A program made the translations under genes and the position numbers. A model generated the notes under the pieces. It had not been told where the DNA came from. It saw only the letters and a list, made by a program, of their open reading frames with translations, and did no database searches. Shown in pieces: positions 1 through 6,948 of a stretch of 17,703 nt of DNA. Where the stretch lies: NCBI GenBank assembly GCA_047639615.1, contig JBLIOL010000079.1:1-17703 (forward strand), read 5' to 3'. The stretch comes from CAYWNK01 sp047639615 (GTDB lineage: Bacteria > Planctomycetota > UBA1135 > GCA-002686595). Every line of letters begins with the position of its first letter. Position 1 is the stretch's first letter.

Positions 1-2
1 GC

Positions 3-431
3 CAGTTCCCCAAGGTGACCGAAGCCTACGAGGCCAAGGCTTGGACCTTCGCGAAGGAAGAGCCCGAGGACATTCCGGAGCTCAAAGACCTGGCACAATT
101 GGCCGAGGAAGCCGAGGCCAAGAAGAAAGACAAGCAGGAGCTGCCCTTCGCCGAGCTGGATCCCTCCGGCCGTGCCAAGTGCAAGCACTCGGGCGAGAGC
201 ATCCCCAAGGGATCCCTGCGCGTGGTACTCGGCCGCGAGGTCACTTTCGGTAGTCAAACGCGCGTGACTCCGATCCAAGTCTTGCCCCAATGCGTGGGCG
301 ATGCGCTCATGGATCCGGAATGCTCGATCGAGGGCATCGGCTTCGAAGAGGCCCTGCGCGCCAACTCCAAGAGCCTGGACAGCGCCCAACTGGATGAGCT
401 GATGGCAGCCATCGGGCCTCTGGCGGAGTAG
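3..431 (+). CDS. C-terminal part of protein with degenerate PARP-type zinc-finger-like segment (left-truncated)
   Basis: The frame is open to the left edge, so this is probably the tail of a longer gene; a GTG at 15 is the only internal start candidate near the edge and is not convincing. The visible part begins with an acidic and lysine-rich stretch (about residues 5-45 counted from the GTG). It continues into a segment reading GRAKCKHSGESIPKGSLRV, which resembles the start of PARP-type zinc fingers (GRAKCxxC...IPKGxLRI). The usual second cysteine is serine here, and the later His-x-x-Cys pair is reduced to a lone Cys in LPQCVG, so canonical zinc binding is doubtful. The last 35 residues look helical. 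A hairpin follows 16 nt after the stop. The function of the whole protein cannot be judged from this fragment. I am fairly sure it is coding and moderately sure of the zinc-finger resemblance. Confidence 0.6.
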   Translation, partial: QFPKVTEAYEAKAWTFAKEEPEDIPELKDLAQLAEEAEAKKKDKQELPFAELDPSGRAKCKHSGESIPKGSLRVVLGREVTFGSQTRVTPIQVLPQCVGDALMDPECSIEGIGFEEALRANSKSLDSAQLDELMAAIGPLAE

Positions 432-447
432 GGAGCAGTCCAGATTT

Positions 448-469
448 GGGGGCTCCCTATGGGGCCCCC
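448..469 (+). terminator. strong GC hairpin after the first gene, terminator-like
   Basis: Nine base pairs (GGGGGCTCC against GGGGCCCCC, one T-G wobble) enclose a CTAT loop, 16 nt past the stop codon at 431. No T-tract follows, so it may act as an mRNA 3' end stabiliser or a rho-assisted terminator rather than a classical intrinsic terminator. Confidence 0.5.
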
Positions 470-541
470 AGCAAATCGCTGCAAATTAGGTAGGGTTGGT
501 AGTGATTGAATCTCCTCCGCTATCCCTTTCCAGCGACTGCA

Positions 542-2068
542 ATGTTGTCCCGACTCTGCCCTCTAGCGCTCCTGCTCGCCGCGCCCCTCAGCGCCCAGTT
601 CCAATTTGTAGAGGTCACCCAGGAACGCGGCTTGGATGCGGTCCTGAACTCCGCTCCCGGCCCCGGTACGGCAGTGGGAGACATCGACTCAGATGGTTGG
701 CCTGATCTGGTCTACTTCGGGCTGCGCAATCAGCGCCCGGTGATCTACCGCAACAACGGCGCCGCCGTACAAGCCGGCACCTCGAATCGCTGGTTCGTGG
801 ACATCAGCCGCGATGTGCTGCAGAACATCTGCCCGCCCTCGAGCATGGGACTCTTGGCTGACGTGGACAATGACGGCGACCCGGACCTGATCTTCTCACG
901 TCTCCACATCGATCCGGCCACGGGTGAGTACACCCCGAACCGCACGAGCATGCACTACCTGGAGAACCGCGTGCCTCAAGGCGGCCGCTTCGTGGACGTC
1001 GGCACCAACGATCCGAACGCGGGCTACTCCGAAACTCGCACCACCGGCATGACCATGGCCGACTGCGACAACGACGGAGACCTGGATCTGGTCTACCTGC
1101 ACAACGGCGGCAATGCGGCCCTCATTGGCGGACCGGGTTTCTACTTCCGCAACGAAGGCGGTGGTCAATTCTCCGATCAGACCGCGCTCTTCGGCGCGGA
1201 CCTCTTCGAGAACAACCGTCACTTCACTCCCGCACTTGTGGACTTCAGTGGGGACATGCTGCCGGACCTGCACGTCTCGATCGACTTCTACCAGGACAAG
1301 CACTGCCTCAACCTAGGCGGCGGCATGTTCCAGGATGTCTCCCAAGCTGCGGGTACCACCAGCACCAACGCCGACATGGGCTTGGCCGTGGGTGACATCG
1401 ACAACGACGGTGACATGGACATGTACTCCACCAACATCAACATCGGTGTGCTGTATGTGAACAACGGCGCCGGGCACTTCACCGATGAAGCCGCCACCCG
1501 CGGCGTCTTCAGTTGGGGCTCGTCCACCACCATCGGTTGGGGCACGGCCTTCGGTGACTTGGACATGGACCGCGACCAGGACCTGTGCTTCGTGGCCTAC
1601 GGCAACGCTCCCGGCCACATCTACGAGAACGATGGCACCGGTCACTTCACCGACCGCACCGCCCTCAACCCGGAGCTCTTCATGCGCGGGCACGGTCTGA
1701 TTCCCTTCGACTACGACATGGACGGTGACCTGGACCTGCTCGTCATGCGCAGCGGCCCTTCGACTCCCTCCCTGTACGAGAACCAGGCCGAGCAGAGCGG
1801 CCAGCACTGGCTGCAAATCACACTGCGCGGAACCACCTCGAACCGCGAGGGGATTGGCGCGCGCATCGAGGCCACCTTCCAGGACGGGCTCAAGCAGACT
1901 CAGTTTGTGAAGGCCGGCACCTCTTTCCGCTCGGCCCTGCCCAGCAAGGTGCACTTCGGCATGGGCTCCCACACGGAAGTCCGCCGCCTAGTGGTGACCT
2001 GGCCCTCGGGCCAGGTCACAGAGATGGCCTCTGTGCCCGCAGACCAGCACATGCTCATCGTCGAGTAA
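542..2068 (+). CDS. secreted FG-GAP/VCBS-repeat protein with C-terminal ASPIC/UnbV domain (CRTAC1-like)
   Basis: A 508-residue protein if started at the ATG at 542, chosen because it opens directly with a signal peptide (hydrophobic to about residue 16, then APLSAQ, likely cleaved near residue 18). A TTG at 506 would add 12 residues ahead of it. The body carries calcium-binding DxDxDGDxD motifs of the FG-GAP/VCBS beta-propeller type at about residues 47-55, 107-115, 174-182, 285-293, 339-347 and 390-398, plus a degenerate copy at 234-242. This repeat number fits a seven-bladed propeller. Residues about 430-505 (EGIGARIEATFQDG, then VTWPSGQVTEM) match the ASPIC/UnbV domain that ends CRTAC1-family proteins. 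In this family it is presumably an extracytoplasmic calcium-stabilised binding protein; the ligand is unknown. It has no Shine-Dalgarno sequence and stands alone between two hairpins, so it is probably monocistronic. Confidence 0.9.
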   Translation: MLSRLCPLALLLAAPLSAQFQFVEVTQERGLDAVLNSAPGPGTAVGDIDSDGWPDLVYFGLRNQRPVIYRNNGAAVQAGTSNRWFVDISRDVLQNICPPSSMGLLADVDNDGDPDLIFSRLHIDPATGEYTPNRTSMHYLENRVPQGGRFVDVGTNDPNAGYSETRTTGMTMADCDNDGDLDLVYLHNGGNAALIGGPGFYFRNEGGGQFSDQTALFGADLFENNRHFTPALVDFSGDMLPDLHVSIDFYQDKHCLNLGGGMFQDVSQAAGTTSTNADMGLAVGDIDNDGDMDMYSTNINIGVLYVNNGAGHFTDEAATRGVFSWGSSTTIGWGTAFGDLDMDRDQDLCFVAYGNAPGHIYENDGTGHFTDRTALNPELFMRGHGLIPFDYDMDGDLDLLVMRSGPSTPSLYENQAEQSGQHWLQITLRGTTSNREGIGARIEATFQDGLKQTQFVKAGTSFRSALPSKVHFGMGSHTEVRRLVVTWPSGQVTEMASVPADQHMLIVE

Positions 2069-2083
2069 ACCCGCCAAAGTAAC

Positions 2084-2120
2084 AGGGCCCCCCGGATCGA
2101 CCGATCTAGGGGGCCTTTTT
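2084..2120 (+). terminator. intrinsic terminator of the FG-GAP gene
   Basis: GGCCCCC at 2086-2092 pairs with GGGGGCC at 2109-2115. An inner GATC/GATC stem (2095-2098 with 2103-2106) sits around a GACC loop, and a run of five T (2116-2120) follows. It lies 15 nt after the stop codon. Confidence 0.85.
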
Positions 2121-2125
2121 CGTGG

Positions 2126-2141
2126 GCCAGGGGCCCCTGGC
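2126..2141. repeat. perfect 16-bp palindrome GCCAGGGGCCCCTGGC
   Basis: Every base is self-complementary across the centre, so as RNA it would form a hairpin only by opening the central bases. It begins 6 nt after the terminator T-run and could be a second terminator arm or a dyad site for a dimeric regulator of the downstream cassette. No second copy was noticed in the window. Confidence 0.5.
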
Positions 2142-2197
2142 TCCCCTTCTATGATTCCCGGTCTTATGCCGGGCTAGCCCCGCCCGCACCCGAACGA

Positions 2198-2226
2198 TTG
2201 GTTGATTGCTCCCTAGGGGCTACCCT
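2198..2226 (+). promoter_or_regulatory. weak sigma70-like promoter candidate for the lipoprotein-kinase-barrel cassette
   Basis: TTGGTT (2198-2203), a 17-bp spacer, then TACCCT (2221-2226). Each box matches consensus at only three of six positions. The predicted transcript would start about 8 nt before the ATG at 2241. A terminator stands upstream, so some promoter is needed in this gap, but the assignment is weak. Confidence 0.25.
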
Positions 2227-2240
2227 GTTCGAACCACCCC

Positions 2241-3899
2241 ATGATCCATCCCCGCTCGATCCAAATGCCTTCGCTCTCGCTCCTCGTCCTGCCCTTGCTG
2301 CTGGCCTTCGGATGTGCCAGCGCCGAGACCCTGGTCGACACCCCCACGCGCCAAGGTCTGTTGTTCGAAGGCGAGCAGACCGGCCCGTGGACCTACCGCT
2401 ATCCGAACGGCCAGGACATGGCCCAAGGGAATTACGAGCACGATCGCCAAACGGGCCTGTGGACCTACTGGCACTCCAACGGCAACCAGGAATGGCAGGG
2501 CATCTTCGCGGACGAGGCCCTCGATGGTCCCAGCTCCTCCTGGTACGAGGACGGCTCGCCGCGCGCCCGCGGCTACTTCCGAGAGGGCGATGAAGACGGT
2601 CCCTGGACCTTCTGGAATCCGGATGACAAGGAACAGCAGATCGGCGACTTCAACCGCGCCGGCCGAACCCTACGCTGGACGCAGTTCCACCCCAGCGGTT
2701 CGGTGCACGCCGAGGGCTACTACTTCAACGACCGACGCACGGGGCTCTGGCAGTTCTGGACCCCCTCTGGCGAAGTCAGCGAGAAGACCTTCCCCTCGCC
2801 CCCGGGCGTCGAGCTCTACCTCGAAACTTGGCCCGACGGCACCCTACGCCGGGAAGGATTCCTGCGCGACGGCAAGCCCCATGGACGCTGGGTGAGCTGG
2901 CACGCTGGCGGCAGCCGGCGCATGCTCGGCGACTTCCAACGAGGCATGGCCGTGGGCCAATGGCACGCCTGGGCAGCCGATGGATCACCGCTCGCCGTGG
3001 GCGGCTTCAATCAAGGCAAGGCCGCGGGCGAATGGACCACCTGGAAGGATGGCAAGCTCGAGATGCTGGATGCCAGCGGCTTCGATTCTGTGCCCGCCAC
3101 CGATGCCTGGAGTGAGGACAGCCTGAGCGACTGGTTCCCGCCTAGCGAGGTGGTGCCCACCTGGGTCGCCGAGATGTCCTTCGCCGCCGAAGCCACCGAG
3201 ATCGAAGGCGCCGGCGCCCCCGCGCCGGATGCGCGCACCCTGGCCATCACCGGCCGACGCGCCACGGTGCCGATCCGCGAGCAGCCCTGGACCATCAGCG
3301 AGCAGCAGAACATCCAGGCCATCGTCGACCTGTACTCCGACTCGGCCCCGCGCCGCGGCGGTCGCGGCCGTTACGGCTCGCGCGCCGGTCGCGCACGCCG
3401 CGGCGACACGGAGCGCGCTGCTGCCATGGTGGGCTCGCCCCTGCCCATGACCACTCTCCTGCACCAAGACGAGCGGCTGCTCGACCTGAACGTCTACAAG
3501 GGCGAGAAGAACGTGCTGCTTGTACTGCTGCGCGGCTACGCGGGCTACGTCTGCGTCTACTGCGCGGCCCAAACCAAGGCCCTGCGTGATCACGTGGCGG
3601 AATTCGAAGACCTCAACACCGAGATCGTCGTCGTCTACCCCGGCAACCGCGACCGCTTGGATGCCTTCCTGCGCAGCTACGCTTCGCTGGTGGATGACGA
3701 GGGCGAGCCGCCCTTCACCATGGCCTACGACCCCGACTTCGAGTTGGTGGACACGCTCATGCTACGCGCAGACCTAGCTCTGCCCTCGACCCTGCTGCTC
3801 GACCAAGATGGTGTCGTGCGCTACGCCTACATCGGCGTGGACAAGGTCGATCGCCCCAACGCCAAGAGCCTGCTGGACGCCATTCGGGCGCTCCCCTGA
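2241..3899 (+). CDS. lipoprotein with MORN/YwqK-like repeats fused to a CxxC thioredoxin/peroxiredoxin-like domain
   Basis: A 552-residue protein. The N-terminus is a lipoprotein signal peptide (Arg5, hydrophobic 11-23, then AFGC with Cys25 as the likely lipidated residue). The ATG at 2241 is preferred over the one at 2265 because the shorter form would lose the positively charged n-region. Residues about 40-275 hold around ten imperfect repeats of 20-24 residues of the form G-x-W-x-x-W-x-x-(D/N)-G...G-x-F, typical of MORN-variant/YwqK proteins. A linker follows, including an Arg/Gly-rich stretch at 371-388. Residues about 398-550 form an AhpC/TSA-like thioredoxin fold with CVYC at 438-441, YDPDFELVDTL, and a cis-Pro region LPSTLLLDQDG at 514-524. 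The placement predicts a membrane-anchored periplasmic or cell-wall thiol oxidoreductase, or a redox-responsive binding protein; the substrate is unknown. The kinase gene begins 1 nt after its stop, implying coupled expression. Confidence 0.85.
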   Translation: MIHPRSIQMPSLSLLVLPLLLAFGCASAETLVDTPTRQGLLFEGEQTGPWTYRYPNGQDMAQGNYEHDRQTGLWTYWHSNGNQEWQGIFADEALDGPSSSWYEDGSPRARGYFREGDEDGPWTFWNPDDKEQQIGDFNRAGRTLRWTQFHPSGSVHAEGYYFNDRRTGLWQFWTPSGEVSEKTFPSPPGVELYLETWPDGTLRREGFLRDGKPHGRWVSWHAGGSRRMLGDFQRGMAVGQWHAWAADGSPLAVGGFNQGKAAGEWTTWKDGKLEMLDASGFDSVPATDAWSEDSLSDWFPPSEVVPTWVAEMSFAAEATEIEGAGAPAPDARTLAITGRRATVPIREQPWTISEQQNIQAIVDLYSDSAPRRGGRGRYGSRAGRARRGDTERAAAMVGSPLPMTTLLHQDERLLDLNVYKGEKNVLLVLLRGYAGYVCVYCAAQTKALRDHVAEFEDLNTEIVVVYPGNRDRLDAFLRSYASLVDDEGEPPFTMAYDPDFELVDTLMLRADLALPSTLLLDQDGVVRYAYIGVDKVDRPNAKSLLDAIRALP

Positions 3900-3900
3900 A

Positions 3901-6060
3901 ATGCCTGACGAGCGCCCTGGTGACCCCCCCTCCGGGGAGGAATTCCTGGACCCGACCATCGCTCCGGCGAGCCAACTGTCCAGCACGGTAGATGGCTTGC
4001 CGGTCATTCCTGGGCTGCGCTTGGATCGCATCCTGGGCGCGGGCGCCATGGGTGAGGTCTACGCCGGTTGCCAGGAGTATCTGAACCGCGACGTGGCCGT
4101 AAAAATGCTCGGGCCCCAGTGCCGCGGCGCCTCCTACGAGGTGCGCTTTAAGCGCGAAGCAACCATCCAGGCTGGGCTGACCCATGAGAGCATTGTGGCT
4201 TGCTACGACGCGGGCATCACGCCGGATGGCAACTGCTACTTCGTGATGGAGCGCGTGCTTGGGCCTTCGCTCTCACGCTACATTCGCAGCCACGGCAAGC
4301 TCAGCACCAAGGCATCCCTGCGCCTAACCCTGGAGCTCGCCGGCGCCCTCAAGTACGCCCACGACACGAGCCAGATCATCCACCGCGATGTGAAGCCGGC
4401 AAACGTGCTGCTCGCGCCCCTGGAAGGCAGCACGCACGCGGACTTCCCCTACAGCGCCAAGCTCGCCGACCTAGGCCTGGCGCGCCCCGTCGCACCCGGC
4501 AGCCAGGACATGGCCCTGACCGCGGAAGGCGCCGTGGTGGGCACGCCCTCCACCATGGGTCCCGAGCAGTTCGACGACCCTGGCGGCGTCGATCACCGCG
4601 CCGACATCTACGCCCTGGGTTGCGTGCTGTTCCACGCGCTCACCGGCCAGGCAGCCTTCAGGGGACAAGGCCTGACCGCCATCATTCGCGCCAAGACCGG
4701 CGAGGCCCTTGGACCGGATGCAACGCAAATCGAAGCGAGCGTGCCCAAGGGCGTTGCCGCCTTCGCCAGCCGCCTGATGGCCGCCGAGCGCAGCGACAGG
4801 CCGCAGACCTACACGGAGGTCATCGACGAGTGCACGAAGCTGCTGCAAGCCGCTCAGCAGCAAGCTTCCGCACCCCGCCCCACCTGGACCAAGTACGCCA
4901 TGATCGGCGTGCTCATCGCAGGCAGCGCTCTCGCCATACGGGCCATAGACCGCTCGAAAGCGGACCAGCAAGCCCAGGCCGAGACTTTCACAGACAAAGA
5001 CCTGAGCAAGGCGGCGCACGTGGAGCCGGAGACAAAGGAAGTGCCCGCGCCGACTGAAGACACCGCCAAGAAGCCCGTAGAGCAGGACACCGATCCGAAG
5101 CTCACGGAGCAACCCACACCTGATCCGGAGCCCGAGCAAGAGACCGAGCAAAAGCCTACCGAGCAAGTGCTCGCGAAGCAGCCCGAGGTCGTGCTGGTAG
5201 CGCCTACATTGGCTGCGCTCGCGCCCCTGCACCGCCAAGCCGGCACTCAGGTCAGCGTGCAAGCTAAGGCCAGCCACCCGGACAACGCGGAGCTGGCCTA
5301 CCTCTGGAGCTGGCTCTCGAGCACGGACGAAGAGCCTCCCCTACAGAACGCGTTGACGGCACAGGTCAGCTTCCTAGCGCCGTCCGCGGAAGCCCAAGTC
5401 AGCCTCACCCTGCAAGTCCAGGTGAGCAGTGCGACCGATCACCCCAGCGCCAAGAGCAGCACGCTGATCACGATCTATCCGGAAGCCTCCGCCTTGAACG
5501 CTCCACTCGCCTTGAGCTCGGAGGAGGACTTCTACGAGAACCCCCATTGGAAGCCTTGGCAGCGCGGCGCTAACTACGGGAATGCCATGGATGACAGCGG
5601 AATGCGCATCGCGAGCAAGCAGTGCAGCATCATCGGTACCCAACTCCCCGGCGGCGACTGGGTCTTCGCAGGCGCGCTCATGGCCGAGGAGTTCGACTCG
5701 CCCCCCGCGGAGTTCGGCCTGGTGATCAGCTACCCCCACGGAAAGCGCTATTGCATCCAGCTGGTCCAAACGCCCGCCCCCGACGGCACTCCAGGGGCCG
5801 AATGGCAGCTGCGCACCCAAGACAAGGGCGCTGATGGCTGGTCGGATCCCCTCTTCGTCAGCACACTGGGCGCCCTCGAACTCCCCGAGGCAGGCGTCCC
5901 CATAACGGTCACCCGTCGCGGCAACGAGGTCCTGGTGAAAGCCGGGAAGCTCAGCAAGTCATTCACGGAGCCCGTCGCACCCGACGGTCTGGGCTTCTGC
6001 GTCACAGGCGGCACAGGCCGCGCAGGTGTCCTATTGGACCCTAGCCTCACACCTCTCTAA
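3901..6060 (+). CDS. transmembrane PknB-like Ser/Thr protein kinase with extracytoplasmic Ig-like and C-terminal sensor-like regions
   Basis: A 719-residue protein from the ATG at 3901, 1 nt after the upstream stop. In-frame codons exist upstream to 3808, but they lie inside the previous gene. The kinase domain spans about residues 38-318: glycine loop GAGAMGEV (46-53), ATP-anchoring Lys68 in VAVKML, catalytic HRDVKPAN (161-168) and metal-binding DLG (190-192) in place of the usual DFG. GTPSTMGPEQ marks the activation segment and P+1 region, and DIYALGCVLFHALTG follows. All catalytic residues are present, so it should be active. One membrane helix lies at about 332-348. It is followed by a Pro/Glu/Thr-rich spacer (about 375-425), a PKD/Ig-like beta region (about 433-527), and a C-terminal region of about 180 residues resembling a jelly-roll/LamG-like fold (Trp550, Trp553, Trp587, Trp635). 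PASTA repeats are absent. The likely role is envelope sensing coupled to cytoplasmic phosphorylation; ligand and targets are unknown. A C7 run lies in codons 8-10. Confidence 0.92.
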   Translation: MPDERPGDPPSGEEFLDPTIAPASQLSSTVDGLPVIPGLRLDRILGAGAMGEVYAGCQEYLNRDVAVKMLGPQCRGASYEVRFKREATIQAGLTHESIVACYDAGITPDGNCYFVMERVLGPSLSRYIRSHGKLSTKASLRLTLELAGALKYAHDTSQIIHRDVKPANVLLAPLEGSTHADFPYSAKLADLGLARPVAPGSQDMALTAEGAVVGTPSTMGPEQFDDPGGVDHRADIYALGCVLFHALTGQAAFRGQGLTAIIRAKTGEALGPDATQIEASVPKGVAAFASRLMAAERSDRPQTYTEVIDECTKLLQAAQQQASAPRPTWTKYAMIGVLIAGSALAIRAIDRSKADQQAQAETFTDKDLSKAAHVEPETKEVPAPTEDTAKKPVEQDTDPKLTEQPTPDPEPEQETEQKPTEQVLAKQPEVVLVAPTLAALAPLHRQAGTQVSVQAKASHPDNAELAYLWSWLSSTDEEPPLQNALTAQVSFLAPSAEAQVSLTLQVQVSSATDHPSAKSSTLITIYPEASALNAPLALSSEEDFYENPHWKPWQRGANYGNAMDDSGMRIASKQCSIIGTQLPGGDWVFAGALMAEEFDSPPAEFGLVISYPHGKRYCIQLVQTPAPDGTPGAEWQLRTQDKGADGWSDPLFVSTLGALELPEAGVPITVTRRGNEVLVKAGKLSKSFTEPVAPDGLGFCVTGGTGRAGVLLDPSLTPL

Positions 6061-6071
6061 TCATCTCCAAG

Positions 6072-6080
6072 CCCCCCCCC
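6072..6080 (+). promoter_or_regulatory. nine-C homopolymer directly abutting a start codon
   Basis: An uninterrupted run of nine C ends at the base before the ATG at 6081, exactly where a Shine-Dalgarno spacer would be. The gap between kinase stop and barrel start is only 20 nt, and there is no purine-rich ribosome-binding motif in it. A similar C8 run precedes the ATG at 16418. Confidence 0.5.
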
Positions 6081-6899
6081 ATGAGAAATCTCCTCCCGCT
6101 CCTGTTCGTCAGCCTGGGCATGACTTCGTGCTTCGTCCCGCACAACGCCCAGCCCCTGGTGGATACCGGAGTCGGCGTGGTCTCCCAGTACAACTTCCGC
6201 GGCCTGCCCTACGACGACAAGGGCGCCCTGCAAGGCGACGTCACCGTGGCCATGCCCACCAGCCGTGAGAACGGTATCGTGGCCCTGAACATCTTCGGCA
6301 ACATGGCCCTGTCGAACGACAACACGGGCGGCGTGCTCGGCTCCGACAACTCGCGCGAGTTCAGCCGCACGGACTTCACCGTGTCCTACACCGAGCCCCG
6401 TGAGAACTACGACCTGACCGTCGGCGTCACCCACTACACCTTCCCCGGTGCAGGCGCCCCCATGATGTCCATGTACTCAGGCTACAGCTACACCGGTGCG
6501 AGCACCTCCCAGCTGTTCGCTTCGGCCAGCTTCGACTACCTCGACCTGTCGCCCACCATCGACATCTTCTTCGACTTCGACGCAGCCGGCGGGTTCTACA
6601 TCAACACCCACTGCTCGCGCACCTACGAGTGGCGCGACACCACCTGGTTTGAGGCCGGCGCCAACCTGGCCTTCGCCGACGGCGGCTACTCCGAAGAGTA
6701 CTATGGCAACGACACCACCACCGTCGCCGACCTAGGCGCGCGCGGCGGCATCGTGCACCAGTACAACGAGAACACGACGCTCTCCGCGAACCTCAACTTC
6801 TCGACTCTTCCCGACGGTGCCCTAAGCAACGGCCTGGACATGGCTGGCCTCGACACCACCAACGTGTGGCTCGGCCTGAGCGCAGCCTGGGCCTGGTAA
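6081..6899 (+). CDS. TorF-like putative outer-membrane beta-barrel lipoprotein
   Basis: A 272-residue protein. The first 17 residues look like a lipoprotein signal (hydrophobic 4-13, then MTSC with Cys17), although the position -3 methionine is not ideal. The mature part is made of alternating polar/hydrophobic strands separated by Gly/Asn/Asp turns. Early strands read VVSQYNFRGLPYDDKGALQG, like the S-x-Y-x-F-R-G-x-S segment of TorF-family putative porins, and the chain ends in aromatic AWAW, as expected for a last barrel strand. Acidic strands DLSPTIDIFFDFDAAG lie in mid-protein. In this family the proteins are thought to be outer-membrane channels of unknown specificity. The gene starts 20 nt after the kinase stop and is followed by a strong hairpin, so it is probably the last gene of the cassette. 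An alternative is a non-channel surface beta-sandwich protein. Confidence 0.75.
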   Translation: MRNLLPLLFVSLGMTSCFVPHNAQPLVDTGVGVVSQYNFRGLPYDDKGALQGDVTVAMPTSRENGIVALNIFGNMALSNDNTGGVLGSDNSREFSRTDFTVSYTEPRENYDLTVGVTHYTFPGAGAPMMSMYSGYSYTGASTSQLFASASFDYLDLSPTIDIFFDFDAAGGFYINTHCSRTYEWRDTTWFEAGANLAFADGGYSEEYYGNDTTTVADLGARGGIVHQYNENTTLSANLNFSTLPDGALSNGLDMAGLDTTNVWLGLSAAWAW

Positions 6900-6908
6900 A
6901 CCCACGCT

Positions 6909-6948
6909 CCGGCGGGCTCGGCTCTCTACCAGAGCCAGAGCCCGCCGG
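6909..6948. terminator. bidirectional terminator between convergent operons
   Basis: CCGGCGGGCTC at 6909-6919 pairs with GAGCCCGCCGG at 6938-6948. The inner GGCTCT (6920-6925) pairs with AGAGCC (6931-6936), giving 17 pairs with one bulged A and a CTACC loop. No long T-run is present on either side. The hairpin covers the stop and last codons of the glycosyltransferase gene on the minus strand and lies 9 nt past the stop of the + strand barrel gene. Confidence 0.75.

Noticed and set aside
1313..1972. Long minus-strand open frame (219 codons) opposite the FG-GAP gene
   Set aside because: It is antisense to a well-supported gene, has Val/Gly/Ala-rich low-complexity composition and no start signal; it is a by-product of GC-rich codon use.
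2360..3070. DNA-level tandem repeats in the MORN-like region
   Set aside because: The repetition is clear only in the protein; the DNA copies are too diverged to be a recent tandem array.
2985..3593. Minus-strand open frame of 202 codons opposite the repeat/thiol lipoprotein
   Set aside because: Its Gly/Ala/Val composition reflects the complement of GC-rich codons; the sense frame has clear domains.
4471..5277. Minus-strand open frame of 268 codons opposite the kinase gene
   Set aside because: It mirrors the kinase and its Glu/Pro-rich spacer and shows no recognisable domain or start context.
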